Positions 7,147-16,812 of a stretch of DNA of 64,000 nt are shown piece after piece. The position numbers and the translations under genes are program-made. The DNA comes from Bacillota bacterium (GTDB taxonomy: Bacteria; Eremiobacterota; SpSt-956; JAKJGF01): the NCBI GenBank assembly GCA_029555925.1, contig JAKPQU010000015.1, positions 1 to 64,000 of the forward strand, in the 5' to 3' direction. The number at the start of each line of letters is the position of its first letter. Within the stretch, counting starts at the first letter, position 1. The notes under the pieces were generated by a model. It was not told where the DNA came from, did no database searches, and saw only the letters and a list, made by a program, of their open reading frames with translations.

Positions 7147-9663
7147 TTACAGTATTATCATATTTTCCAGACCTGATTTTGCTTCTTTATTATTCGGTTC
7201 AATCTCTATAGCTTTATTAAAAGCTCTTACAGAGGCTTTCAGATTTTTTTGTTCAGCATATAACCTTCCTAACCTTACATAAACATCTGCAATACCGGGC
7301 GATAGAGACAGGACTTTTTCATAATTTTTTATTGCTTCTGATGTTTTCTTGTCTTCTTCATTTATTATCGCAAGATTGTAATATGCTGACGTTAATTTCG
7401 GATTTACTTCCAATGCTTTTTGATATGCATCTATAGCTTCTTGGGTTTGATTTAATGTTTTATACATGTTACCCATATTGCAGAAAACCATAGGGTTATC
7501 ATTATTTATGCCGATAGCTTTTTTATATTCTTCAATAGCTTTTTCAGGTTTTTTCTGATTTTTATATATATTTCCGAGTTTAACATGGGCAATATCCAGA
7601 TTTTTATCCAGTTCCAGTGCCTTATTATATAGTATTATAGCCTCATCTGTTTTCTTTAAATCAGTATAACACTGTGCTACATTACAGTATAATAGAGCTT
7701 CATTTTCATTTGATAGTAAAGCTTTTTTATAAGCTTCTATAGCTTTTTCTATTTTTCCTTCTTTCTGGTATATTTGTCCTATATTAAAAAATATATTTAT
7801 TATTTCAGGATCAAGTTCCAGTGCTTTTTCATATCTCTCCAGTGCTTCTTTCCACTGGTTCTTATCAAAATGAATATTCCCGAGTTCTGCATAGGATTGA
7901 GAATGATTTTCATCAAGTTTTATTGTATATTCAAAATACTTCTTTGCTTCATCCAGTTTTCCCAGTAAATAACAGGTTTTTCCTGCATGGTAATTTATTA
8001 ATGGTACATCCGGATTTATATTCAGAGCATCCATATATTTTCTGGATGCTTCTTCAACAAGTCCCTGTTTCTCATATAATAGTCCCAGTCTGTAATAAAT
8101 ATCCGCCAGGTTTGGATCCAGATCGATCATTCTATTATACATAGTAATAGCTTTTTCTATTTGATTGTTATTCTCGTAAATTATAGCAAGATTATTGTAA
8201 GCCATTATATTATCGGGTGATAATTTTATTACTTTTTTATAGTGACCCGTTGCTTCTTTAATATTATTTTTATTTTTATAGATATTTGCCAGTTCAAAAT
8301 GTACTTCAGAAATGGTCGGATCTAATTCCAGTGATTTTTTATATTCTATTATAGCTTTATCTAAATCACCTTCTTTGTCATAAACCGAGCCGAGTCCGTA
8401 ATGGGCAATAGCCAGCTTGGGCTGGAGATCTATTGCTTTTTTATATTCTTCCATGGCAGAAAGGTATTCCTCTTTTTCTTCATAAGCTGCTCCGAGTCTG
8501 TAATAGGCCAGGGCAAATGTCGGATCTAATTCCAGTGCTTTTTTATACTCCATTATGGCTTTAGATAATTTTTCCTGGTTTTGATATATAACTCCAAGGC
8601 TGCAGTGGGCTGAAGCATTTTTAGGATCTAATATGATTACTTCCTGAAATTTTAAAATCGCTTCTTCATATCTTCCCATGGAAGAGTAGGCTATTCCCAA
8701 CCCGTTATGGGCAGAAGCAAGTTCCTGATCAAGTTCTATCGTTTTATTAAAAATCTCTATAGCTTTTTCGAAATCTTCCAGTTTCAAGTATATAGCGCCG
8801 AGTTTATTATAGGCAGAAACTTTTCCAGGGACGAGCTTTATTATAGTATTCAATATCTCTATAGCTTCTTTTATCTTATCAATATTGATAAGACATGTAC
8901 TTAATATGTCATAGGTTGATACAGATCTGGGAAGAATGTTGATAACTTTTCGAAATTCTCCTATGGCCTCTTCAAATTTTTCCTGATTGTAATAAATCAT
9001 ACCAAGATCAAAATGAGATGATGCCAGTCTGGGATCCAGGTTTATAGCCTGTAACAGCTCTAGCATTGCATCCTTAATGTTTCCCTGTTTTATATAAACC
9101 TTTGCTATACTGTTATGGGCTATCGCAGAATCTGGATCAATTTTTAAAGCTTTATTGAAGTATTCCATACCTTTTTCCTGATTATTTTCATTGAGAGCAA
9201 CATTGCCGAGTCCTACGAGAGAATAAATATCTTCGGGATCTATTTTTAATGCTTTTTTATGGTATTTTTTTGCTTCTTCGTATTTACCTGATTTGCAAAA
9301 TGTATTTCCCAGTGCATTAAGACTATATATATCTTTTGGCATAGCTTTGACAGATTTTTCAAATTCTTCTATGGCTTTTTCAAAATTTTCTTCTTTATAA
9401 TATATATTTCCCAGATTATAATGAACTTCACCTTCTGTAGGATCTATACTTAAAGCCCTTTCATAATTTTTTATAGCCATATCAATCTGTTCTTTATGCT
9501 GGTAAATTCTGCCAAGTCGGAATAGAGCTGTTGTGTCTTCTTTACCACTGGCAATTATTTTCTGGTATTTTACAAATTCTTCATCAAGATTGTACAGATT
9601 GGGATTATAGAAGAATGTTGACTTTTTTTTGCCCGGTACCAGCTCTCTTAATTTATCAAACAT
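7147..9663 (-). CDS. Very long TPR-repeat protein
   Basis: 838 residues made almost entirely of tetratricopeptide repeats, about 23 units of 34 residues starting near residue 40 (for example AIKNYERALSIDPTEGEVHY, AIIEYKKSLELDPTISEVHF). No signal peptide, transmembrane helix or catalytic domain is visible, so it should be a cytoplasmic superhelical scaffold. The N-terminal 35 residues (MFDKLRELVPGKKKSTFFYN) are unrelated to TPR. Such arrays mediate protein-protein contact; the partner cannot be inferred from position. It converges with the cyclic-nucleotide-binding gene and diverges from the sigma54 activator gene. DNA-level similarity between units suggests recent internal duplication. Confidence 0.85.
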   Translation of the reverse strand: MFDKLRELVPGKKKSTFFYNPNLYNLDEEFVKYQKIIASGKEDTTALFRLGRIYQHKEQIDMAIKNYERALSIDPTEGEVHYNLGNIYYKEENFEKAIEEFEKSVKAMPKDIYSLNALGNTFCKSGKYEEAKKYHKKALKIDPEDIYSLVGLGNVALNENNQEKGMEYFNKALKIDPDSAIAHNSIAKVYIKQGNIKDAMLELLQAINLDPRLASSHFDLGMIYYNQEKFEEAIGEFRKVINILPRSVSTYDILSTCLINIDKIKEAIEILNTIIKLVPGKVSAYNKLGAIYLKLEDFEKAIEIFNKTIELDQELASAHNGLGIAYSSMGRYEEAILKFQEVIILDPKNASAHCSLGVIYQNQEKLSKAIMEYKKALELDPTFALAYYRLGAAYEEKEEYLSAMEEYKKAIDLQPKLAIAHYGLGSVYDKEGDLDKAIIEYKKSLELDPTISEVHFELANIYKNKNNIKEATGHYKKVIKLSPDNIMAYNNLAIIYENNNQIEKAITMYNRMIDLDPNLADIYYRLGLLYEKQGLVEEASRKYMDALNINPDVPLINYHAGKTCYLLGKLDEAKKYFEYTIKLDENHSQSYAELGNIHFDKNQWKEALERYEKALELDPEIINIFFNIGQIYQKEGKIEKAIEAYKKALLSNENEALLYCNVAQCYTDLKKTDEAIILYNKALELDKNLDIAHVKLGNIYKNQKKPEKAIEEYKKAIGINNDNPMVFCNMGNMYKTLNQTQEAIDAYQKALEVNPKLTSAYYNLAIINEEDKKTSEAIKNYEKVLSLSPGIADVYVRLGRLYAEQKNLKASVRAFNKAIEIEPNNKEAKSGLENMIIL

Positions 9664-9795
9664 TTAGTAAATCCTCTCTTGATGAAAATATGCTAAATAA
9701 TTCAATAAAACTAAGAAAAATCCTCTTTTGTCTCTAAAAAGAATGGTCTGTAGATTTTTATTTTAATTAATAATTTAATTTTAGATGAAAAAAAT

Positions 9796-9919
9796 TATAG
9801 TTAGTTTCATAACTATCCATAAATAATGACCTCGTAATGCGTAAAGCGTGATGCGCAGGGATTAAACCCGTCACGCGTCACGACGACTTAGATTTTAATA
9901 AGTTATGAAATACACTATA
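9796..9919. repeat. R2 palindromic repeat, copy 2
   Basis: From TATAGTTAGTTTCATAACTA to AAGTTATGAAATACACTATA, enclosing CTCGTAATGCGTAAAGCGTG and GTCACGCGTCACG halves around GCAGGGATTAAACCC. It lies mid-way in the 411-bp gap between the divergent TPR and activator genes. It is followed by GAGGCAGTTTATCTAAATAA, a string repeated at 24412. Confidence 0.85.
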
Positions 9920-10074
9920 ATTAGAGGCAGTTTATCTAAATAATTTATATTTGTTATTATTCTTTAAAGATTATATAGTGAAATGACGATAAATAATATA
10001 TAAATATCTTATAACTTGCAGTGTATTATGTTAAAATTTAAATATTCTTTGTCATCATACCTTAAGAGGTTAAA

Positions 10075-11763
10075 ATGGAAATAAAAATTTTAATAGTGGA
10101 AGATGAAAAAATTGTAGCAATGACTATGAAAAAAATGTTGACTAACCTTGGTTATAAGGTAATTGCTACAGTTTCTTCAGGAGAAAAAGCCTTTCAGAAG
10201 ATTTTAGAAGAAAAACCATCTTTAGTTCTTATGGATGTCAGGTTAAAAGGTTCTATGGATGGGATAGAAGTTGCTGAAAAATTAACCGGATTTTATAATA
10301 TACCTGTTATATATATTACCGCCTATGAAGATAAAGAAACCTTTGAAAGAGCAAAACTTACAGCACCGTTCGGATATATTATTAAACCTTTCGATGAAAA
10401 AATACTTCATATGACTATAGAAATAGCACTTTATAAATACCAGCTTGATATAACTATGAAAGAACAGGCACTTAATAAGGAAAAAGAAAAATATCGTTCC
10501 AATGTGGAAACAATTTTTAGCTGTCTTGAAGAAGGAATAATTACGGTAGATAAAGATATGAATATAACAGAAATCAATCCTTCTATAGAAAAAATATTTG
10601 GTTTTTCCCGTGATGTTATAGGTAAGTCTTTTTCTTCTTTTATTAAAGGTGATAGATTTATCAATATATTGAATGAGACTCTGATAAAGAAAAAACCTGT
10701 TAAAATAAATCGTATTGAAGTAAAAGATAATAAAATTTTGACCATTAATACAGCTCCTCTTATAGAGCCTGGCGGTATATGCTCAGGTGTAATCATGGTA
10801 ATAAGGGATGAAACCCATGTGGTCGGACTGGAGAAAAACTTGGAAGCAAGACAGTCATTCCATAATATAAAAGGTGAAAGTGAAAAAATACAGAAGATTT
10901 ATTCCCTTATAGAAGCTCTTTCTTCTGTTCAGACTACAGTCCTTATAACTGGAGAAAGCGGTACGGGAAAAGAGCTTGTGGCGGAAGCTATTCATTATAA
11001 AGGAGAGAGAAGCAGTAAACCTTTTGTAAAGGTAAACTGTTCTTCTTTATCTGAAAACCTGCTTGAAAGTGAACTTTTTGGTCATGTTAAAGGTTCTTTT
11101 ACGGGAGCCTTCAGGGATAAAATCGGCCGCTTCGAAATGGCCCATGGTGGAACGATTTTTCTGGATGAAATAGGAGATATTTCTCCTTCTGTACAGTTAC
11201 ATCTTTTAAGAGTCCTGGAAAATCACGAATTTGAAAGGGTTGGAGATAATAAAACTATTAAAGTAGATGTCCTTATTATTGCCGCTACAAATCAGGATTT
11301 AAAAGAAAAAGTAAGAACCGGAACGTTTCGTGAAGATCTTTATTATCGTCTTAAAGTGATAGAAATTAAATTACCGCCTCTCAGAGAAAGAAAAGAAGAT
11401 ATTCCATTATTAATATTACATTTTCTAAAGAAATTTAATAACAAATTTAATAAGCATATTACACATATATCAGAAGATGTGAAAAGACTCTTTATGAAAT
11501 ATAGCTGGCCCGGTAATATAAGGGAACTGGAACATGCCTTAGAACATGCCTGTATATTATGCCGTAATTCTGTTATCTTACCTGACGATTTGCCTGAAGA
11601 TTTTAGAGATATGTTAAATACTGATAATGAAAATAAATGGGATAACCCTGATGTCATAATTGAAACACTTGTAAAATCAGAAGGAAATAAATGCAGGGCA
11701 TCAAGAATGCTCGGTATAAGCCGCCAGACCCTTTATAGAAGAATTAAAGAATATAATATTTAA
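10075..11763 (+). CDS. NtrC-family sigma54-dependent response regulator (REC-PAS-AAA-Fis)
   Basis: 562 residues. Receiver domain 1-120 with phospho-acceptor Asp54 (LVLMDVRLKG) and conserved Lys104 (GYIIKPF). A PAS domain follows at about 140-250, an unusual insert between REC and AAA. The AAA core has Walker A GESGTGKE (293-300), Walker B IFLDEIGD (361-368) and the sigma54-contact loop GSFTGA (340-345) in place of the commoner GAFTGA; Ser at position two occurs in some functional activators. A Fis-type helix-turn-helix (NKCRASRMLGISRQTLYRRI) ends the protein. RBS AAGAGG lies five bases before the ATG. It is immediately upstream of a -24/-12 promoter driving the chemoreceptor gene, its likely target. 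Its cognate kinase is probably among the following kinase genes. Confidence 0.93.
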   Translation: MEIKILIVEDEKIVAMTMKKMLTNLGYKVIATVSSGEKAFQKILEEKPSLVLMDVRLKGSMDGIEVAEKLTGFYNIPVIYITAYEDKETFERAKLTAPFGYIIKPFDEKILHMTIEIALYKYQLDITMKEQALNKEKEKYRSNVETIFSCLEEGIITVDKDMNITEINPSIEKIFGFSRDVIGKSFSSFIKGDRFINILNETLIKKKPVKINRIEVKDNKILTINTAPLIEPGGICSGVIMVIRDETHVVGLEKNLEARQSFHNIKGESEKIQKIYSLIEALSSVQTTVLITGESGTGKELVAEAIHYKGERSSKPFVKVNCSSLSENLLESELFGHVKGSFTGAFRDKIGRFEMAHGGTIFLDEIGDISPSVQLHLLRVLENHEFERVGDNKTIKVDVLIIAATNQDLKEKVRTGTFREDLYYRLKVIEIKLPPLRERKEDIPLLILHFLKKFNNKFNKHITHISEDVKRLFMKYSWPGNIRELEHALEHACILCRNSVILPDDLPEDFRDMLNTDNENKWDNPDVIIETLVKSEGNKCRASRMLGISRQTLYRRIKEYNI

Positions 11764-11929
11764 CATGGTGAAGAGTAAAAATAAATAGGTTTTATTAAGA
11801 TCCTATCCGAAAAGTAATATTTTTTTAATCCTTTCCACTTTTAGAACTATTTCTGGATCAATTTTTATAAACTTATATTATTTACCTATTATTTAAATTG
11901 TTCGGTTTTATTAAAGCAATTTGGTATTA

Positions 11930-11977
11930 TTGTATCATGGTACAAAAATTGTAACTTATATGTGTAACTTGGTACAA
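11930..11977. promoter_or_regulatory. Candidate activator-binding sites (UAS) upstream of the sigma54 promoter
   Basis: TTGTATCATGGTACAA (11930-11945) is a near-perfect dyad; TTGTAAC (11949-11955) and TTGGTACAA (11969-11977) repeat its half-sites. They lie 90-135 bp upstream of the -24 element, the usual distance for a sigma54 enhancer. Assignment to the adjacent Fis-type activator is inference. Confidence 0.45.
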
Positions 11978-12064
11978 TTTTTTATACCCATTAAACCATT
12001 CTATTAGGCTGTCTTTATAGATTTATTTCTCATAAATAAATGGTTTGTTTAAACTTCATATCTA

Positions 12065-12082
12065 TTGGCACGTAAACTGCCT
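12065..12082 (+). promoter_or_regulatory. Sigma54 (-24/-12) promoter of the chemoreceptor gene
   Basis: TTGGCACGTAAACTGCCT: GG at 12067-12068 and GC at 12079-12080 separated by exactly ten bases, matching TGGCAC-N5-TTGC apart from C in place of the last T-rich positions. Start of transcription is expected near 12092, some 30 bases before the ATG. Confidence 0.75.
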
Positions 12083-12120
12083 TATATATATGTAATTCAA
12101 AAATATAAGGAGGGTATTAC

Positions 12121-14454
12121 ATGCTGAGTAATATTAAAATAGGCAGAAAGCTTATAGTTGGATTCTTGATAGTATCTTTTGTTTCCGCCCTTATAGGTAT
12201 TATTGGAACGGTGAATATTTATACCATTGCTAAAAATAATACACATTTATACGAGAATACCACTGTTCCAATATCAGACTTACTCAATGTATCTGTATCT
12301 TTTCAGCTTGTCAGGATTTATATAATAGAAATGATTAATGCTAATAATCAGGAAGATATAAAGAGATATGGAGATGAAATACCGGAATTATCTGCAGAAA
12401 TAACAAAAAATATAGAGGATTTTGAAAAAAGAATTTTATCTGATGAGGATTTGAAAAAGGCCAACGAGGAGTTTGGTGAAGCAAGAAAGGTTTACAGAGC
12501 ACATCTCAATACTATGAGAGAACTTGCGACGGCAAATAAAGATACAGAAGCTATGGCATTACTCAGAGGAGATGCCTATAAATCCGCCATGGCAGAACAG
12601 GATGCCATAAATAAACTTGTGGCTATTATGATCGATAAAGGTAAAGAAGCATCGAAAAATAACGTAGCTATAGCCCGTAATTCAATGATTATGATGGTAT
12701 GTATCATAATTATCGGTATGCTCATTGCAATAGGTATGGCTCTTTATTTCGGTAAGAATATTGGCACTATAATAAATGATTTATTAAGCGAAATAAATTA
12801 TCTGTCAGCTTCAGCTATTTCCGGAAAACTTGATGCCCGTGGTAATGCTGAAAAAATTAATTTTGAATTCAGACCTGTAGTAGAAGGTTTCAATAATACG
12901 CTTGATGCTGTTATAGGACCTTTAAATGTAGCAGCAGAGTACGTTGATCGTATCAGCAAGGGAAATATTCCTCCGAAGATTACAGATAGATATAATGGCG
13001 ACTTTAATGAAATAAAGAATAATCTTAATACATGTGTTGATGCTATAAATGCCCTTGTATCAGATGCAAATATGCTTTCAAAAGCTGCAATGGAAGGGAA
13101 GCTGGACGTAAGGGCAGATGAAGGAAGACACAGCGGGGATTTCAAAAAGATTATAAATGGAGTAAATGGCACTCTTGATGCAGTAATAGGCCCTTTAAAT
13201 GTGGCAGCAGAATATGTTGACCGTATCAGCAAGGGAGATATTCCTCCAAGAATTATAGATAATTATTACGGTGATTTTAACGAGATAAAGAATAATCTGA
13301 ATGAGCTTATTGATTCGTTGAACAATGTATCCAATATAGCAGGGGAGATTGCAGAAGGAAATTTGAAAGTTGAGGTAATTCCGAGGTCAGGAGAAGATAC
13401 ACTCATGAAGAGATTAAAAGAAATGGTTTCCTATCTGCAGGAGATTGCTTCGATTACCAATGAGCTAGCCGGTGGTAACCTTATGGCCAGGGTAAATATG
13501 AGATCAGAAAAAGATATGCTTATGAAGTCTCTTGAAGAAATGATTACAAATCTCAGGAATGTTGTTATGAACGTTCGTAATTTGTCAGATAAGGTTGCGT
13601 CCGGAAGTCTGGGCATGAGTTCTTCTTCTGAAGAGATTTCTCAGGGCGCGACACAGCAGGCTGCTTCTGCAGAAGAAGCGTCTGCTTCTATGGAAGAAAT
13701 GACTGCAAATATAAAGCAAAATGCAAGTAATGCACAGTTTACCGAGAAGATTGCCATAAAAGCTTCTGATGATGCCAGAGAAGGAGGCAAAGCAGTTGCT
13801 CAGACAGTTAGTGCAATGAAAGATATTGCAGGAAAGATCTTTATTATTGAAGAGATTGCAAGACAGACAAATATGCTTGCCCTTAATGCGGCTATTGAAG
13901 CTGCAAGAGCAGGTGAACATGGTAAAGGCTTTGCAGTAGTGGCTGCTGAGGTAAGAAAACTTGCAGAACGCAGTCAGGAAGCTGCCAAAGAAATAAGCCT
14001 TCTCTCAACTACCAGTGTGGAGATTGCAGAAAAAGCAGGACAACTGTTTGAAAAGATTATTCCAGATATACAGAAAACGGCAGAACTTGTTCAGGAGATA
14101 AATGCTGCAAGTAACGAACAGAATTCCGGTGCGGAACAGATTAATAAAGCCATACATCAACTTGATCTTGTAATTCAGCAAAATGCAGGTTCGGCTGAAA
14201 AGATGTCTTCTACTGCTCAACTTCTGTCAGAGGAAGCACAGGATTTACAAAAAATCATATCTTTCTTTAAGCTGGAAAGTTCTGCTATAAGATTTATGTC
14301 CGGTTCTCTCCAGGAGGATAGTGGAAATGGGAAAAGAGTTTTACCTGTTTTGAATCAGAAAAAACAGCTTGTTGATAAAAAATCTCTCGATAACAGGGCT
14401 GTAATAACTCTTGCCACATCAGACAATGACAATGGTGATTATACGAGATTTTAA
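12121..14454 (+). CDS. Methyl-accepting chemotaxis protein with poly-HAMP-like linker
   Basis: 777-residue transmembrane chemoreceptor. TM1 is about 12-32 ([19 protein letters not shown]), a four-helix-bundle type sensor of about 155 residues follows, and TM2 is about 190-210 ([20 protein letters not shown]). The linker contains a duplicated block of 91 residues ([16 protein letters not shown] twice, DNA near 12904 and 13177) followed by further HAMP-like units ([28 protein letters not shown]). The signalling tip is canonical: [20 protein letters not shown] then [28 protein letters not shown] is seven to eight bases upstream. Expression should depend on sigma54 and the upstream activator. No cheA/cheW genes are in the window. 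Confidence 0.95.
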   Translation: MLSNIKIGRKLIVGFLIVSFVSALIGIIGTVNIYTIAKNNTHLYENTTVPISDLLNVSVSFQLVRIYIIEMINANNQEDIKRYGDEIPELSAEITKNIEDFEKRILSDEDLKKANEEFGEARKVYRAHLNTMRELATANKDTEAMALLRGDAYKSAMAEQDAINKLVAIMIDKGKEASKNNVAIARNSMIMMVCIIIIGMLIAIGMALYFGKNIGTIINDLLSEINYLSASAISGKLDARGNAEKINFEFRPVVEGFNNTLDAVIGPLNVAAEYVDRISKGNIPPKITDRYNGDFNEIKNNLNTCVDAINALVSDANMLSKAAMEGKLDVRADEGRHSGDFKKIINGVNGTLDAVIGPLNVAAEYVDRISKGDIPPRIIDNYYGDFNEIKNNLNELIDSLNNVSNIAGEIAEGNLKVEVIPRSGEDTLMKRLKEMVSYLQEIASITNELAGGNLMARVNMRSEKDMLMKSLEEMITNLRNVVMNVRNLSDKVASGSLGMSSSSEEISQGATQQAASAEEASASMEEMTANIKQNASNAQFTEKIAIKASDDAREGGKAVAQTVSAMKDIAGKIFIIEEIARQTNMLALNAAIEAARAGEHGKGFAVVAAEVRKLAERSQEAAKEISLLSTTSVEIAEKAGQLFEKIIPDIQKTAELVQEINAASNEQNSGAEQINKAIHQLDLVIQQNAGSAEKMSSTAQLLSEEAQDLQKIISFFKLESSAIRFMSGSLQEDSGNGKRVLPVLNQKKQLVDKKSLDNRAVITLATSDNDNGDYTRF

Positions 14455-14505
14455 ATTCTGTTATAATCCGTTCACTTTTTAGAAAAATAATCAGGGAGGC
14501 AATAT

Positions 14506-16788
14506 ATGAAAGATGTTAAAATTCTTATCGTAGAAGATGAGTGGATTGTTGCAAAAAGTATAAAGAAAATGCTTTGCAACTTTGGTTATAATGTTTCTTA
14601 TATAGCTTCATCAGGGGAAGAGGCTATCAAAAGAGCAGAAGAATTGAAACCTGATCTTATTCTTATGGATATTATTTTAAAGGGTTCTATGGATGGTATA
14701 GAAGCTTCCATGAGGATAAAATCTCTTTTCAATATTCCTGTTATATATCTTACTGCCAATGCAGATGAAACTACTCTTGAAAGGGCAAAAATATCAGAAC
14801 CTTATGGTTATATTCTGAAGCCTTTTGAAGAAAGAGAACTGCAGATTTCCATATATATGGCTATTTATAAGCATTCTATGGAAAATAAATTGAGGGAAAG
14901 TGAGGAGCGATTTCGGCTCATGGCAGATACTGCTCCTGTTATGATATGGGTGACAGATTGTGAATTTAAGTATACCTATTTAAGCAGGCCATGGCTTGTT
15001 TTTACCGGTGGTTCTCTGGAAGAAGAAATCTCCAAAGAATTTCTTCAGGATATCCATCCGGAAGATTTTGAGAAATCTTTTGATATTTATAGAAAAGCCT
15101 TTGTTGCCAGAGACAGTTTTCGCCTGGAATATAGAAAGAAAGATTTTTCCGGTCTATATCACTGGTTTTTAGATACAGGTGTTCCCAGATTTACTTCTGA
15201 TGGTGAATTTATTGGTTATATAGGCTCTGCCATTGATATTACAGAGAGAAAAGCTATAGAAGAAGAACATATAAAGCTTATCTCATCTATAGAACAGAGT
15301 GGAGAAAGTATTATAATAATTGATACAAACGGTATTATTAAATATGTCAATTCCGGTTTTGAGAAGCTATGCGGCTATTCCCGTAATGATGTTTGTGGCT
15401 CTCATATTAATATTCTTCAGAGAGATAGAAATTGTATCCCTTTTTATGATGATATATGGGATGCTATTAAAGACAGGCAGGATATATGGTCGGGACATAT
15501 TGTAATCAAAAAGAGAAATGGCAACCTTATAGATATGGAAGGAACCTGTGCTCCTATTCGTAATAAAGAGGGAATAATTATTAATTATGTGTCTGTAATG
15601 CATGACATAACAGAAAAACTTAAAATAGAAAAACATTTGAGACAGTCACAAAAAATGGAAGCTCTCGGTACGCTTGCAGGAGGTATTGCTCATGATTTTA
15701 ATAATGTACTCAGTGGAATTATAGGTTATATGGAACTTATTGAACTGGGGCTTCCGGAAGACAGCAAATATTATCAATATTTACAGAAAGCTCTTTCAGG
15801 TTCTATGAGAGCAAAGGATTTAGTCAGCCAGATCCTTACGTTCAGCCGCCAGAGTGAACAGCAATTCAGAGTTATTAATGTAATTCCTATAGTAAAAGAA
15901 GTAATTAAATTTATCAGAGGAATCTTCCCGAAATCTATAGATATACGGCAGAATATAAAAGTTACTTCAGATGCGATTACAGGTGATCCGACTCAAATCT
16001 ATCAGGTACTTATGAATCTTTTAACGAATGCCTTTCATGCCATAGGAGAAGAAAAAGGGCTTATTGAAATAAGTTTGAATGATCTTGATCTTACCGTGAA
16101 TGATATGGCAAAATATCCAGGTTTGAATCCCGGAAATTATATTGAATTAAGTGTCAGGGACACAGGCTGTGGTATGGAACAGAATGTACTTGACAGAATT
16201 TTTGAGCCTTTTTTTACTACCAAAAAACAGGGAGAAGGAACAGGTATGGGTCTTGCGGTGGTCCATGGTATTATTAAAAGTCATGGAGGATTTATCTTTG
16301 TTTATAGTGAACCATTACAGGGAAGTATTTTTCAGATACTTTTTCCGAAGATCGAAAGTAGAATTAAAGAGGTAAAATATCCTGTTTCGTCTATTCCTAA
16401 AGGTAAAGGGCGTATACTTTTTGTTGATGATGATGAAGATATGGTTAATCTCGGCCAGGAATTACTGCAAACACTTGGTTATGATTTTATAAGCAGAACA
16501 GCCAGTAAAGAAGCACTGAAACTGTTCAGTTTGAATCCGCATTACTACGATTTAATTATAACAGATCAATCTATGCCTGATATGACAGGTATAAGGCTTA
16601 CTGAAGAGGTGCTGAAGATTAGAAATGATATGCCTGTTATACTCTGTACCGGTTTCAGAGATATACCTTCGGAAGAAGATTTTAAAGAATATGGTATCAA
16701 AGATATTATTCTTAAACCTATCAGATTAAGGGAGATTGCAGAAAAAATTTATAATACCCTCTATAATCATAATGTTTTGACGTCTTAA
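14506..16788 (+). CDS. Hybrid histidine kinase (REC-PAS-PAS-HisKA-HATPase-REC)
   Basis: 760 residues, no transmembrane helices, so cytoplasmic. REC1 has Asp55 (LILMDIILKG) and closely resembles the receiver of the NtrC-type activator. PAS domains lie at about 125-250 and 255-375, each ending in the DIT-[ER] motif. The phosphorylatable His is about residue 396 in GTLAGGIAHDFNNVLSGIIG. The ATPase has an N box (LLTNAFHAIGE), DTGCGM and a GEGTGMGLAVV lid. REC2 at about 637-755 carries the acceptor Asp near 686 (LIITDQSMPD) and Lys in IILKPIR. The start follows AGGGAGG. It begins 51 bases after the chemoreceptor gene and 24 bases before the next kinase, so co-transcription is likely. It is the best candidate kinase for the upstream activator. 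Confidence 0.93.
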   Translation: MKDVKILIVEDEWIVAKSIKKMLCNFGYNVSYIASSGEEAIKRAEELKPDLILMDIILKGSMDGIEASMRIKSLFNIPVIYLTANADETTLERAKISEPYGYILKPFEERELQISIYMAIYKHSMENKLRESEERFRLMADTAPVMIWVTDCEFKYTYLSRPWLVFTGGSLEEEISKEFLQDIHPEDFEKSFDIYRKAFVARDSFRLEYRKKDFSGLYHWFLDTGVPRFTSDGEFIGYIGSAIDITERKAIEEEHIKLISSIEQSGESIIIIDTNGIIKYVNSGFEKLCGYSRNDVCGSHINILQRDRNCIPFYDDIWDAIKDRQDIWSGHIVIKKRNGNLIDMEGTCAPIRNKEGIIINYVSVMHDITEKLKIEKHLRQSQKMEALGTLAGGIAHDFNNVLSGIIGYMELIELGLPEDSKYYQYLQKALSGSMRAKDLVSQILTFSRQSEQQFRVINVIPIVKEVIKFIRGIFPKSIDIRQNIKVTSDAITGDPTQIYQVLMNLLTNAFHAIGEEKGLIEISLNDLDLTVNDMAKYPGLNPGNYIELSVRDTGCGMEQNVLDRIFEPFFTTKKQGEGTGMGLAVVHGIIKSHGGFIFVYSEPLQGSIFQILFPKIESRIKEVKYPVSSIPKGKGRILFVDDDEDMVNLGQELLQTLGYDFISRTASKEALKLFSLNPHYYDLIITDQSMPDMTGIRLTEEVLKIRNDMPVILCTGFRDIPSEEDFKEYGIKDIILKPIRLREIAEKIYNTLYNHNVLTS

Positions 16789-16812
16789 TAATTTTCTGAA
16801 ATCAGTAAAAAA

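Noticed and set aside
12121..14454. Frameshift in the chemoreceptor because of repeated segments
   Set aside because: The reading frame is continuous and the duplicated unit is exactly 91 codons.
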